64,000 nt of DNA from Pseudomonas sp. stari2. GTDB taxonomy: Bacteria > Pseudomonadota > Gammaproteobacteria > Pseudomonadales > Pseudomonadaceae. Positions 17,175 through 25,905 of the stretch are shown piece by piece. The DNA lies in assembly GCF_040760005.1 (NCBI RefSeq), contig NZ_CP099760.1:2351501-2415500 (forward strand). Direction: 5' to 3'. Numbering within the stretch: the stretch's first letter is position 1; the number at the start of each line of letters is the position of its first letter. The notes beneath the pieces were generated by a model. It saw only the letters and a list, made by a program, of their open reading frames with translations, was not told the DNA's origin and did not search any database. Both the position numbers and the translations under genes were made by a program.

Positions 17175-17196
17175 ATGCATACTTTATATGTATAAA
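17175..17196 (-). promoter_or_regulatory. Candidate brnTA promoter/operator
   Basis: Just upstream of brnT, ATAC (17179-17182) and GTAT (17190-17193) form inverted arms 7 bases apart, and TATGCATA-like sequence overlaps them. The position and AT richness fit a BrnA autoregulatory operator. No binding data are available. Confidence 0.4.
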
Positions 17197-17349
17197 AAAG
17201 AGTGCGACCGCGCCGTCGGTCGCCATGAACACTTCAGCCTAGGTGGATAAAAAGGGGGGGCAGTCAACGATGTGTTGCCGGATTTGTGGGGGACTAAAGC
17301 AGCGAGATAGAAGGTTGGGTGGCTAGCTAACCATTATGTGACTGATAAG

Positions 17350-17393
17350 TTGTATACAAGTATATGGACATTTGTCCTGACTCTTGCATACAG
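17350..17393. promoter_or_regulatory. Two TTGTATACAA-like palindromes before the permease gene
   Basis: TTGTATACAA (17350-17359) is a perfect 10-base palindrome, and TTGCATACAG (17384-17393) is a near copy 34 bases further on, about 36-70 bases before the permease ATG. Palindromes of this kind are typical for GntR/FadR-type repressors. No such regulator is encoded within the adjacent genes. Confidence 0.45.
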
Positions 17394-17428
17394 TGTGCGC
17401 ATAACAAAAACCAGGGAACTCCCCCACC

Positions 17429-18949
17429 ATGAAAACGCCCCATGTTTCACACCAACGGCCCGAGGACGAGAATCTCGGGGTCGGCGCGAATATGGCTTAC
17501 GGCCTGCAACACGTTCTGACCATGTATGGCGGTATCGTCGCGGTGCCATTGATCATCGGTCAGGCCGCCGGGCTTTCGCCCGCGGACATTGGTCTGTTGA
17601 TTGCTGCTTCATTGTTTGCGGGGGGGCTGGCCACGTTGCTGCAAACCCTGGGTCTACCGTTTTTCGGATGTCAGTTACCGCTGGTGCAGGGCGTGTCGTT
17701 CTCCGGTGTTGCCACGATGGTGGCGATTGTCAGCAGCGGTGGGGAGGGCGGCTTTCAGTCGGTACTTGGCGCGGTGATCGCGGCGTCGCTGATTGGCTTG
17801 CTGATCACGCCGGTGTTTTCACGAATCACCAAGTTTTTCCCGCCGCTGGTCACGGGCATCGTGATCACCACCATCGGTCTGACGCTGATGCCGGTGGCTG
17901 CACGCTGGGCCATGGGCGGCAACAGTCACGCGCCTGACTTCGGCAGCATGCAGAACATTGGTCTGGCGGCGGTCACGCTGGTGTTGGTGTTGCTGCTGAG
18001 CAAAGTCGGCAGCTCAACCATCTCGCGTCTGTCGATCCTGTTGGCCATGGTGATCGGCACGGTGCTGGCGGTGTTCCTCGGCATGGCGGACTTCTCCAAC
18101 GTCACCCAGGGCCCGATGTTCGGCTTCCCGACACCGTTCCATTTCGGCATGCCGACCTTCCACTTCGCTGCAATCCTGTCGATGTGCATCGTGGTCATGG
18201 TGACCCTGGTGGAAACCTCGGCGGACATCCTGGCGGTCGGTGAAATCATCGGCACCAAGGTCGACTCCAAGCGTCTGGGCAATGGTCTGCGGGCGGACAT
18301 GCTGTCGAGCATGTTTGCGCCGATCTTCGGCTCGTTCACCCAGAGCGCCTTCGCCCAGAACGTCGGGCTGGTGGCGGTGACCGGGATCAAGAGCCGTTAT
18401 GTGGTGGCCACCGGCGGTATCTTCCTGGTGATCCTCGGCCTGCTGCCGTTCATGGGCCGGGTCATCGCGGCAGTACCGACTTCGGTGCTCGGCGGCGCCG
18501 GTATCGTACTGTTCGGCACCGTGGCGGCGAGCGGCATTCGCACGCTGTCCAAGGTTGATTACCGCAACAACGTCAACCTGATCATCGTCGCCACCTCGAT
18601 CGGCTTCGGCATGATTCCGATTGCCGCGCCGAACTTCTACGATCACTTCCCGAGCTGGTTCGCGACCATTTTCCATTCGGGCATCAGCTCGTCGGCGATC
18701 ATGGCGATCCTGCTGAACCTGGCGTTCAACCACTTCACGGCGGGTAACTCGGATCAGCAATCGGTGTTCGCGGCGGCGGAAGAGCGGACCCTGCGTTATC
18801 GGGATCTGGCGGCGCTGCGTGAAGGCGACTACTTCAGCGATGGCAAGCTGCATGACTGCGATGGCAATGAAGTGCCGGTGATCGATCCGGATTCGGATCA
18901 CGGTCATGGCGCACCAAAGGTACATGCCAAGAGCAGCGAGCACGTCTGA
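17429..18949 (+). CDS. NCS2-family nucleobase (xanthine/urate type) permease
   Basis: A 506-residue permease of the nucleobase-cation symporter-2 family with about 14 hydrophobic helices. MAYGLQHVLTMYGGIVAVP near 22-40 contains the family's conserved helix-1 His. The signature region VTLVETSADILAVGEIIG (near 256-273) carries the substrate-binding Glu and Asp. FTQSAFAQNVGLVAVTGIKSRYVV near 308-330 is the second Q/N motif. Within the family this arrangement resembles xanthine and uric acid carriers more than uracil carriers, but the substrate is inferred. The C-terminal tail is cytoplasmic and His-rich. It is a single gene with two operator-like palindromes upstream and a strong terminator downstream. 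Confidence 0.88.
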   Translation: MKTPHVSHQRPEDENLGVGANMAYGLQHVLTMYGGIVAVPLIIGQAAGLSPADIGLLIAASLFAGGLATLLQTLGLPFFGCQLPLVQGVSFSGVATMVAIVSSGGEGGFQSVLGAVIAASLIGLLITPVFSRITKFFPPLVTGIVITTIGLTLMPVAARWAMGGNSHAPDFGSMQNIGLAAVTLVLVLLLSKVGSSTISRLSILLAMVIGTVLAVFLGMADFSNVTQGPMFGFPTPFHFGMPTFHFAAILSMCIVVMVTLVETSADILAVGEIIGTKVDSKRLGNGLRADMLSSMFAPIFGSFTQSAFAQNVGLVAVTGIKSRYVVATGGIFLVILGLLPFMGRVIAAVPTSVLGGAGIVLFGTVAASGIRTLSKVDYRNNVNLIIVATSIGFGMIPIAAPNFYDHFPSWFATIFHSGISSSAIMAILLNLAFNHFTAGNSDQQSVFAAAEERTLRYRDLAALREGDYFSDGKLHDCDGNEVPVIDPDSDHGHGAPKVHAKSSEHV

Positions 18950-18968
18950 TCGCTGTTTTTGAAACAGA

Positions 18969-19005
18969 AAAGGGCCGATCAGTCGGGAAACTGATCGGCC
19001 CTTTT
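18969..19005 (+). terminator. Terminator after the NCS2 permease gene
   Basis: A perfect 15-bp stem (18969-18983 with 18990-19004) with a CGGGAA loop, A-rich before and T-rich after, so it can work in both directions. Confidence 0.92.
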
Positions 19006-19030
19006 TATGGCGCGTACTTTTTCAACGCCC

Positions 19031-19065
19031 ACAAAAAAGCCCCTGAATCTTTCGATTCAGGGGCT
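19031..19065 (-). terminator. Terminator of tRNA-Asn
   Basis: A perfect 12-bp stem (19038-19049 with 19054-19065) around a TTTC loop. Read on the minus strand it is followed by T6, directly after the tRNA. Confidence 0.92.
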
Positions 19066-19072
19066 CTGTATT

Positions 19073-19148
<76 letters not shown>

Positions 19149-19158
19149 ATTGGTGCGT

Positions 19159-19186
19159 ATGTTACTGATTTAAAAAGACTAGTCAA
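19159..19186 (-). promoter_or_regulatory. Sigma-70 promoter of tRNA-Asn
   Basis: On the minus strand TTGACT and TAACAT are 16 bases apart, ending about 10 bases before the mature tRNA start. Confidence 0.6.
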
Positions 19187-19218
19187 GCTTTGCCGGATGT
19201 TTTTTTGCTGAGCGGCTT

Positions 19219-19419
19219 TCAGCCACCGAATGTGAAGGTGCCCATCAGCAGTTTGGCGTACAGCGCCGTGGCCGCCAGTTGCACCAGCCAAAGGGCCAGT
19301 CCACCGAGAAACACGCCGGCCGCCACTTGCAGTACCAGGCTCTTTTCGCGTTTGCCCGAGGTGCGGGGTGGATAGTAGTCCAGCTCATCGCGGTCGGCGC
19401 GCAGGTCATCGTTTTTCAT
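19219..19419 (-). CDS. Small single-helix membrane protein, function unknown
   Basis: A 66-residue protein. A charged N-terminus (MKNDDLRADRDELDYYPPR and following KREK) precedes one hydrophobic helix of about 30 residues (VLQVAAGVFLGGLALWLVQLA). Net charge suggests the N-terminus is cytoplasmic. The frame is open further upstream, but this ATG starts a compact protein. The ribosome site is weak (AGAGAA). It lies between tRNA-Asn and tyrB on the same strand. I do not recognise a named family; similar small proteins occur beside tyrB in pseudomonads as far as I recall. Confidence 0.65.
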   Translation of the reverse strand: MKNDDLRADRDELDYYPPRTSGKREKSLVLQVAAGVFLGGLALWLVQLAATALYAKLLMGTFTFGG

Positions 19420-19485
19420 GTCGATTCTCTGAATTATCGTCTGTGTGCAGTCTAGAGGGTGTTGCAGCTTTTCTTCAGACAAATA

Positions 19486-19515
19486 AAAACGGGAAGCCCG
19501 AAGGTTTCCCGTTTT
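19486..19515. terminator. Bidirectional terminator downstream of tyrB
   Basis: AAAACGGGAA pairs with TTCCCGTTTT, the inner stem extends to a CGAA loop, and A/T runs flank both sides. On the minus strand it ends the tyrB transcript. Confidence 0.85.
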
Positions 19516-19530
19516 CAGTGCAGCGTCAGA

Positions 19531-20727
19531 TCAGATGACCTGAACGATGGCGTCCGTCACGAGTTCGATGTTGCTCTGGTTCAGCGCGGCGACGCAGATG
19601 CGGCCGGTGTCCAGGGCGTAGATACCGAACTCGTTGCGCAGGCGGTGAACCTGCTCGGTGGTCAGGCCGGAGTAGGAGAACATGCCACGCTGACGGCCAA
19701 CGAAGCTGAAATCACGCTGCGGGGCTTTCTTCGCCAGCAGAGCAACCATCTGCTCGCGCATGCCGCGAATGCGCAGGCGCATTTCAGCCAGTTCGGCTTC
19801 CCACTGGGCGCGCAGTTCCGGGCTGTTCAACACAGCGGCGACAACGCTTGCACCGTGAGTTGGCGGGTTGGAGTAGTTGGTGCGGATCACGCGCTTGACC
19901 TGCGACAGAACGCGGGCGCTTTCTTCTTTCGACTCGCTGACGATCGACAGGGCGCCGACGCGCTCGCCGTACAGCGAGAACGACTTGGAGAACGAGCTCG
20001 ACACGAAGAAGGTCAGGCCGGATTCGGCGAACAGACGCACGGCAGCGGCGTCTTCGGCGATGCCGTCACCGAAACCCTGGTAAGCCATGTCGAGGAACGG
20101 CACGTGACCTTTGGCCTTGACCGCTTCCAGCACGTTGTTCCAGTCCGCCGGGCTCAGGTCGACGCCGGTCGGGTTGTGGCAGCAAGCGTGCAGCACGATG
20201 ATCGAGCCGTTCGGCAGGGCGTTGAGGTCTTCAAGCAGGCCGGCACGGTTCACGTCGTGGGTGGCGGCGTCGTAGTAACGGTAGTTCTGCACCGGGAAAC
20301 CGGCGGTTTCGAACAGCGCGCGGTGGTTTTCCCAGCTCGGGTCGCTGATTGCCACAACGGCGTTCGGCAGCAGTTGCTTGAGGAAGTCGGCACCGATTTT
20401 CAGTGCGCCGGTCCCGCCGACCGCCTGAGTGGTGACAACACGGCCAGCCGCCAGCAGTGGCGAATCATTGCCGAACAGCAGCTTTTGCACGGCCTGGTCG
20501 TAGGCCGCGATTCCGTCGATCGGCAGGTAGCCGCGGGAAGCGTGCTGGGCGGCGCGAATGGTTTCGGCTTCGATGACGGCGCGCAGGAGTGGAATTCGCC
20601 CCTCTTCGTTGCAGTACACACCCACCCCGAGGTTGACCTTATTGGTCCGGGTATCGGCGTTGAATGCTTCGTTGAGGCCCAGGATTGGATCGCGGGGTGC
20701 CATTTCGACAGCGGAGAACAGGCTCAT
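19531..20727 (-). CDS. tyrB: Aromatic amino acid aminotransferase
   Basis: A 398-residue fold-type I PLP aminotransferase of the AspC/TyrB group. The PLP lysine is in SSSFSKSFSLYGERVG, LHACCHNPTGVDLS supplies the Asn-Pro-Thr-Gly of the family, and GRICVAALN near the C-terminus holds the arginine that binds the substrate carboxylate. It interconverts tyrosine, phenylalanine or aspartate with their oxo acids. P. aeruginosa has a paralogue PhhC in the phenylalanine hydroxylase operon; this locus is next to uvrB instead. The start MSLFSAVEMAPRDPILG at 20727 agrees with the family's N-terminus. It is divergent from uvrB. Confidence 0.9.
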   Translation of the reverse strand: MSLFSAVEMAPRDPILGLNEAFNADTRTNKVNLGVGVYCNEEGRIPLLRAVIEAETIRAAQHASRGYLPIDGIAAYDQAVQKLLFGNDSPLLAAGRVVTTQAVGGTGALKIGADFLKQLLPNAVVAISDPSWENHRALFETAGFPVQNYRYYDAATHDVNRAGLLEDLNALPNGSIIVLHACCHNPTGVDLSPADWNNVLEAVKAKGHVPFLDMAYQGFGDGIAEDAAAVRLFAESGLTFFVSSSFSKSFSLYGERVGALSIVSESKEESARVLSQVKRVIRTNYSNPPTHGASVVAAVLNSPELRAQWEAELAEMRLRIRGMREQMVALLAKKAPQRDFSFVGRQRGMFSYSGLTTEQVHRLRNEFGIYALDTGRICVAALNQSNIELVTDAIVQVI

Positions 20728-21063
20728 TTTTACGGCAGCTCTAATGGAGAGTGGAGGGACGTGTGGCGCTCCAGCCGAATGCACTAGAGCGGTGCACAAA
20801 CGGGGAGCTAGTATAGAGGCCATCATCGATCAATGGCGACAGGCGAATCGGGTTTTCAGGTAAGTTTTTCCGATTATTTCTTGACCGTTAGTCGAATGGA
20901 CTTGTCGGAGACTTTACCGGATGTAGGACGTTTGCCTTGAAAGGCGAGGCAATCGGCTCCACATTCAGCACAATCTTCGTTTTTCCTTGCGCGACATCGG
21001 TCGTTTGCGGTCTTTCTCGTGGTGCTGCGGTTTGCCCGCAGCGTCGCGATTCCAGAGGTGTTT
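20728..21063. other. Divergent tyrB-uvrB intergenic region
   Basis: 336 bases without a gene. I searched by eye for a LexA box (CTGT-N8-ACAG) and found none; no CTGT occurs in the region at all. No clear promoter for uvrB could be assigned. Confidence 0.6.
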
Positions 21064-23079
21064 ATGTCTGAATTCCAGCTCGTCACCCGATTCGACCCTG
21101 CCGGCGATCAGCCTGAAGCCATTCGCCAGATGGTCGAGGGCATTGAAGCCGGGCTGGCGCACCAGACGTTGCTCGGCGTGACCGGTTCGGGCAAGACCTT
21201 CAGCATCGCCAATGTGATTGCGCAGGTGCAGCGTCCGACCCTGGTGCTGGCGCCGAACAAGACCCTGGCCGCGCAGTTGTATGGCGAGTTCAAGTCGTTC
21301 TTCCCGAACAATGCCGTCGAATACTTCGTTTCCTACTACGACTACTACCAGCCCGAAGCCTATGTGCCGTCTTCCGACACCTTCATCGAGAAGGATGCGT
21401 CGATCAACGACCACATCGAGCAGATGCGTCTGTCGGCGACCAAGGCCTTGCTGGAGCGCAAGGATGCAATCATCGTTACGACCGTGTCGTGCATTTACGG
21501 TCTGGGCAGCCCGGAAACCTATTTGAAAATGGTGTTGCACGTCGATCGTGGCGACAAGCTCGATCAGCGTGCGTTGGTGCGGCGTCTGGCCGACCTGCAA
21601 TACACCCGCAACGACATGGATTTCGCCCGGGCGACGTTTCGGGTACGCGGCGACGTGATCGACATTTATCCGGCCGAGTCCGACCTCGAAGCGATCCGGA
21701 TCGAGCTGTTCGATGACGAAGTGGAGAGCATTTCCGCGTTCGACCCGCTCACCGGCGAGGTCATCCGCAAGCTGCCGCGATTCACCTTCTACCCGAAGAG
21801 CCACTATGTGACGCCCCGGGAAACCCTGCTCGACGCCATCGAGGGGATCAAGGTCGAGTTGCAGGAGCGCCTGGAATACCTGCGCAACAACAACAAACTG
21901 GTGGAAGCTCAGCGGCTGGAGCAGCGTACCCGGTTCGACCTGGAGATGATCCTCGAACTCGGCTACTGCAACGGCATCGAGAACTACTCGCGCTACCTGT
22001 CGGGCCGTCCGGCTGGCGCGCCGCCGCCGACCCTCTACGATTACCTGCCGGCCGACGCGTTGCTGGTGATCGACGAATCCCATGTCAGCGTGCCGCAGGT
22101 CGGCGCGATGTATAAGGGCGACCGTTCACGTAAGGAAACACTGGTGGAATACGGTTTCCGCCTGCCATCGGCGCTGGATAACCGGCCGATGCGTTTCGAC
22201 GAGTGGGAAGGGGTGAGCCCGCAGACGATTTTCGTTTCGGCCACGCCCGGCAACTACGAAGCCGAGCACGCCGGTCGGGTGATCGAGCAAGTGGTGCGCC
22301 CGACCGGTCTGGTCGATCCGCAGGTTGAAGTACGACCGGCGCTGACTCAGGTCGACGATCTTTTGTCGGAAATCACCAAGCGGGTAGCGCTGGAGGAGCG
22401 GGTGCTAGTCACCACGCTGACCAAGCGCATGGCAGAAGACCTGACCGATTACCTGGCCGACCACGGCATTCGTGTGCGTTATCTGCACTCGGACATCGAC
22501 ACCGTCGAGCGGGTCGAAATCATCCGCGACCTGCGCCTGGGCACCTTCGACGTGCTGGTGGGGATCAACCTGCTGCGTGAAGGCCTGGACATGCCGGAAG
22601 TCTCGCTGGTGGCGATCCTCGATGCGGACAAGGAAGGCTTCCTGCGTTCCGAGCGTTCGCTGATCCAGACCATCGGGCGTGCGGCACGTAACCTCAATGG
22701 CCGGGCGATTCTCTACGCGGATCGCATGACCGGTTCGATGGAGCGCGCTATCGGCGAAACCGAGCGGCGTCGCGACAAGCAGATCGCCTTCAACCTGGCC
22801 AACGGCATCACGCCGAAGGGCGTGTTCAAGGACGTCGCCGACATCATGGAAGGCGCCACTGTGCCTGGCTCGCGCAGCAAGAAGCGCAAAGGCATGGCCA
22901 AGGCCGCCGAAGAAAACGCCAAGTACGAAGCCGAATTGCGCTCGCCAAGCGAGATCACCAAGCGCATCCGCCAACTGGAAGAGAAGATGTACCAGTTGGC
23001 TCGCGACCTGGAGTTCGAAGCAGCGGCGCAGATGCGCGACGAGATCGCCAAGCTGCGCGAGCGGCTTTTGGCAGTCTGA
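21064..23079 (+). CDS. uvrB: Excinuclease ABC subunit B
   Basis: A 671-residue UvrB, the damage-verifying helicase-like subunit of nucleotide excision repair that receives DNA from UvrA and recruits UvrC. Walker [10 protein letters not shown] lies near 38, the beta-hairpin segment [12 protein letters not shown] near 94, DEAD-type VIDESHVS near 338, and helicase motifs [10 protein letters not shown] and QTIGRAARN follow. The C-terminal UVR motif ([20 protein letters not shown]) binds UvrC. The ATG at 21064 follows GAGG by about 5-7 bases. It is convergent with the MFS gene. No SOS box was seen upstream. Confidence 0.97.
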   Translation: MSEFQLVTRFDPAGDQPEAIRQMVEGIEAGLAHQTLLGVTGSGKTFSIANVIAQVQRPTLVLAPNKTLAAQLYGEFKSFFPNNAVEYFVSYYDYYQPEAYVPSSDTFIEKDASINDHIEQMRLSATKALLERKDAIIVTTVSCIYGLGSPETYLKMVLHVDRGDKLDQRALVRRLADLQYTRNDMDFARATFRVRGDVIDIYPAESDLEAIRIELFDDEVESISAFDPLTGEVIRKLPRFTFYPKSHYVTPRETLLDAIEGIKVELQERLEYLRNNNKLVEAQRLEQRTRFDLEMILELGYCNGIENYSRYLSGRPAGAPPPTLYDYLPADALLVIDESHVSVPQVGAMYKGDRSRKETLVEYGFRLPSALDNRPMRFDEWEGVSPQTIFVSATPGNYEAEHAGRVIEQVVRPTGLVDPQVEVRPALTQVDDLLSEITKRVALEERVLVTTLTKRMAEDLTDYLADHGIRVRYLHSDIDTVERVEIIRDLRLGTFDVLVGINLLREGLDMPEVSLVAILDADKEGFLRSERSLIQTIGRAARNLNGRAILYADRMTGSMERAIGETERRRDKQIAFNLANGITPKGVFKDVADIMEGATVPGSRSKKRKGMAKAAEENAKYEAELRSPSEITKRIRQLEEKMYQLARDLEFEAAAQMRDEIAKLRERLLAV

Positions 23080-23085
23080 GTCGAG

Positions 23086-24636
23086 TCAGTGTGCCTCGCC
23101 GGCCTTCAGGCCGGCGGGCAGTTTCTTGGTCAGCAAGATCGCCAGCATGCTGATCCCCAGCGCAATCCCGACGAAACGAAACGCATCGTTGTAGGCCATG
23201 ATCAGCGCCTGCTGATGAACGATCTCGCTTAATTTCCCCAGCGCCGCCGTGTCGCTGCCGAAGCGATCGGTCATCGACGCCAGGCGCTCGGCTACCTGCG
23301 GGTTGGTGGGCACCACCGCTTCACGCAGGTAATCGAAATAGGTCTTGGTGCGAGCATCCAGCAATGTCGCGAGCAGGGCGATGCCGATGGCGCCGCCGAG
23401 GTTGCGCAGGATGTTGAACAGGCTCGACGCCGAGCCCGCGTCCTGCGGCAGGATGTAAGCCGTGGCGATCAGCGAAATGGTCACCATGATCAGCGGCTGG
23501 CCGAGGGCGCGGATGATCTGGATCTGATTGAACTGCGGCCCGGCAAAGTCCGGGTTGAGCACGCCGGATGAAAAACTCGCCAATCCGAACAGGCCAAACC
23601 CCAGTGTGCATAGCCATTTGGGCGACACGAACTTCATCAGCTTCGGCACCAGCGGAATCAGGAAAAGCTGGGGCACGCCCATCCACATGATCACTTCACC
23701 GATCTGCAACGCGTTGTAATTCTGGATCTGCGCCAGGTACAGCGGCAGCAAATAGATCGAACCGTACAGTCCGACGCCCATTCCGAGGCTGGAAATGCTC
23801 GATAGACCGAAATTGCGGTTGCGCAGGATGCCCAGGTTGATCAGCGGATTGGGCTTGGAGATCTGCACAATGACGAAGGTGATCAGGCTCAGCAGGGCGA
23901 TGCTACCCAGCGTCACGATCAGGCTCGATTCCAGCCAGTCCTTGCGATGACCTTCTTCAAGAAACACCTGCAAGCAACCAAGCCCGATACCCAGTGTGAG
24001 AATGCCGGTGTAATCGGTGCTTTTCAGCAGTTCCCAATGGGCTTCTTTCTTCTCCAGGCCGTACATCAGACCGGCGATCATGATCAGGCCCGGCGGAATG
24101 TTGATATAGAAGATGTACTCCCAGCCCCAGTTTTCCGTGAGCCAGCCGCCGAGGGTCGGGCCGATGGAGGGGGCGAAAGTAGCGGTCATGGCGAACATCG
24201 CCATGCCTTTGGCGCGGTGGTGTTCGGGGAGTTTGATCAGGGTCAGGGTGAAGGCCAGCGGAATCAGCGCGCCGCCAGTGAAACCCTGCATGGCGCGGAA
24301 CACGATCATGCTGTCGAGGCTCCAGGCCATCGAACACAGCAAGGATGAAATCAGAAACCCCAGCGACACCCACACCGCCAGGCGCCGTGCTGAAAGCAAC
24401 TGCACCAGCCACGCAGTCAGCGGAATCATGATGATTTCCGCCACCAGGTACGAGGTGGAAATCCACGAGCCCTCTTCCAGGGTCGCCGACAGTGCGCCTT
24501 GAATGTCCTTGAGCGACGAGTTGGTGATCTGGATGTCGAGCACCGCCATGAAGGCGCCGAGCATCACGCTCATCACCGCGATCCAGTCCCGCCGGGTCGG
24601 CTCGCCGACCGGGCGGATCAGTTGATCACCGGCCAT
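23086..24636 (-). CDS. emrB: EmrB/QacA-type MFS drug efflux transporter (DHA2)
   Basis: A 516-residue 14-helix proton-driven exporter of the DHA2 family. The motif A/D1 region is AVLDIQITNSSLKDIQGAL near 33-51, motif C lies near FAPSIGPTLGGWLTENWGWEYIF, and the N-terminus is cytoplasmic. EmrB works with the periplasmic adaptor EmrA and an outer-membrane TolC-like channel to expel hydrophobic toxicants. The adaptor gene lies directly upstream and overlaps by 11 bases, so the pair is translationally coupled. No outer-membrane gene is present, so a shared OprM/TolC-type partner is inferred. An 8-bp GC hairpin sits within its last codons near 23097-23116. Confidence 0.9.
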   Translation of the reverse strand: MAGDQLIRPVGEPTRRDWIAVMSVMLGAFMAVLDIQITNSSLKDIQGALSATLEEGSWISTSYLVAEIIMIPLTAWLVQLLSARRLAVWVSLGFLISSLLCSMAWSLDSMIVFRAMQGFTGGALIPLAFTLTLIKLPEHHRAKGMAMFAMTATFAPSIGPTLGGWLTENWGWEYIFYINIPPGLIMIAGLMYGLEKKEAHWELLKSTDYTGILTLGIGLGCLQVFLEEGHRKDWLESSLIVTLGSIALLSLITFVIVQISKPNPLINLGILRNRNFGLSSISSLGMGVGLYGSIYLLPLYLAQIQNYNALQIGEVIMWMGVPQLFLIPLVPKLMKFVSPKWLCTLGFGLFGLASFSSGVLNPDFAGPQFNQIQIIRALGQPLIMVTISLIATAYILPQDAGSASSLFNILRNLGGAIGIALLATLLDARTKTYFDYLREAVVPTNPQVAERLASMTDRFGSDTAALGKLSEIVHQQALIMAYNDAFRFVGIALGISMLAILLTKKLPAGLKAGEAH

Positions 24637-25675
24637 TGTCTGGGGCGTCTTTGATATTCACGGTGGCGGTGACCGACATGCCCGGACGGATCTTGCCGTG
24701 CAGCGGGTTATCGGCCTTGAAGGTCAGCTTGACCGGAATCCGCTGTACGACCTTGGTGAAGTTGCCGGTGGCATTGTCCGGAGGCAACAGACTGAATTGC
24801 GCGCCGGAGGCCGCGAACAGGCTGTCGACCCTGGCTTCGATCGGCGTATCGCCATAGGCATCGAAGACCAGTTCGGCCTTCTGCCCCGGTTGCATGTGGC
24901 CGATCTGGGTTTCCTTGAAGTTGGCCTGCACCCAGATGTCTTCGTCCGGGACGATCGACAGCAGATACGCGCCGGCCTGAACAATCTGGCCATTGCGTGC
25001 GGCGCGTTGGCCGACGAGGCCGCTGATCGGTGCGTGGATTTCGCTGCGGGTCAAGTTCAGTTCGGCCTGGGCGAGGTCGGCGCGGGCGTTGGCGATCTGT
25101 GCGTCGAGGCGCTTGATCTCGGCATTCAGTGCGCTGACCTGCTGGCGCTGACTTTGCGCATCGGCCTGGGCCTTGGCCACTTGCGAGCGGGCGATGTGGT
25201 TGTCGGCGGAGAGGGTGGTGACCCGCTCCTCGGAAACGAAACCGGGTTTGCGCAGGGCTTCTGCGCGGGACAGGTCAATTTGCGAACGACCCAGTGTGGC
25301 TTGCGTAGTTGCCACTTGTGCTTCGCTGGCGGCGATCAGGCTGGCTTGTTGGGTCAGTTTGCTCTGGGCCTGCAGGCGCTCGGCTTCACGGGTGGCGAGG
25401 GCGGCATTGGCGCGATCGACGGCGAGGCGGAAGTCGTCACCTTCGAGACGGACCAGCAACTGGCCTTTTTCCACGTGCTGGTTGTCCTGCACCAGGACTT
25501 CGTCGATGCGCGCGCTCAACTGACTCGACACGCGGGTGATTTCACCTTGGACATAGGCGTTGTCGGTGCTTTCATAAAAGCGTCCTTTGAAAAACCAATG
25601 AGCGAAAAAGCCCCCGGCAATCAGCAGGACGAGCAGCAGGAAAATGAGCAGGCGACGCTTGAGTTGGGCAGGCAT
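24626..25675 (-). CDS. emrA: EmrA/HlyD-type membrane fusion protein
   Basis: A 349-residue periplasmic adaptor. A short cytoplasmic end and one membrane helix (LLIFLLLVLLIAGGFFAHWFF, about residues 8-28) are followed by the first lipoyl half (NAYVQGEITRVSSQLSARI). A long alpha-helical hairpin with heptads runs from about 95 to 195, and the second lipoyl half and beta-barrel (PISGLVGQRAARNGQIVQAG; VPDEDIWVQANFKETQIG) complete the HlyD_D23 pattern. It carries substrates from EmrB to an outer-membrane channel. The ATG at 25675 is preferred over the TTG two codons upstream. It is first gene of the emrAB pair and divergent from gltX. Confidence 0.92.
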   Translation of the reverse strand: MPAQLKRRLLIFLLLVLLIAGGFFAHWFFKGRFYESTDNAYVQGEITRVSSQLSARIDEVLVQDNQHVEKGQLLVRLEGDDFRLAVDRANAALATREAERLQAQSKLTQQASLIAASEAQVATTQATLGRSQIDLSRAEALRKPGFVSEERVTTLSADNHIARSQVAKAQADAQSQRQQVSALNAEIKRLDAQIANARADLAQAELNLTRSEIHAPISGLVGQRAARNGQIVQAGAYLLSIVPDEDIWVQANFKETQIGHMQPGQKAELVFDAYGDTPIEARVDSLFAASGAQFSLLPPDNATGNFTKVVQRIPVKLTFKADNPLHGKIRPGMSVTATVNIKDAPDNGR

Positions 25676-25905
25676 GGGCAAACTGTAGTCGAGGAATTGT
25701 AAGGAAAGTTATCTGCAGGCGAATCTGGCATACAGCCGATGAACGGTAAATGCCGTCTGCTGATATTCAGCCATTCGCCACGGCCTACGGGCGTTACAGA
25801 CGCAAAATTGGCTTAAATGCCCTGCCCGCTGGAGCGGGGCGGGTGTCGCCTGTTACCATTCGCCGCTTGATTGTTCTTTGCTTTTCATTCTTTTCGAGAC
25901 ATGCC

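Noticed and set aside
20728..21063. Possible SOS (LexA) box before uvrB
   Set aside because: No CTGT occurs anywhere in the interval, so the CTGT-N8-ACAG pattern is absent.
23097..23116. Perfect CGCCGGCC/GGCCGGCG hairpin between uvrB and emrB stops
   Set aside because: It lies inside the last emrB codons and has no T tract on either strand, so I do not call it a terminator.
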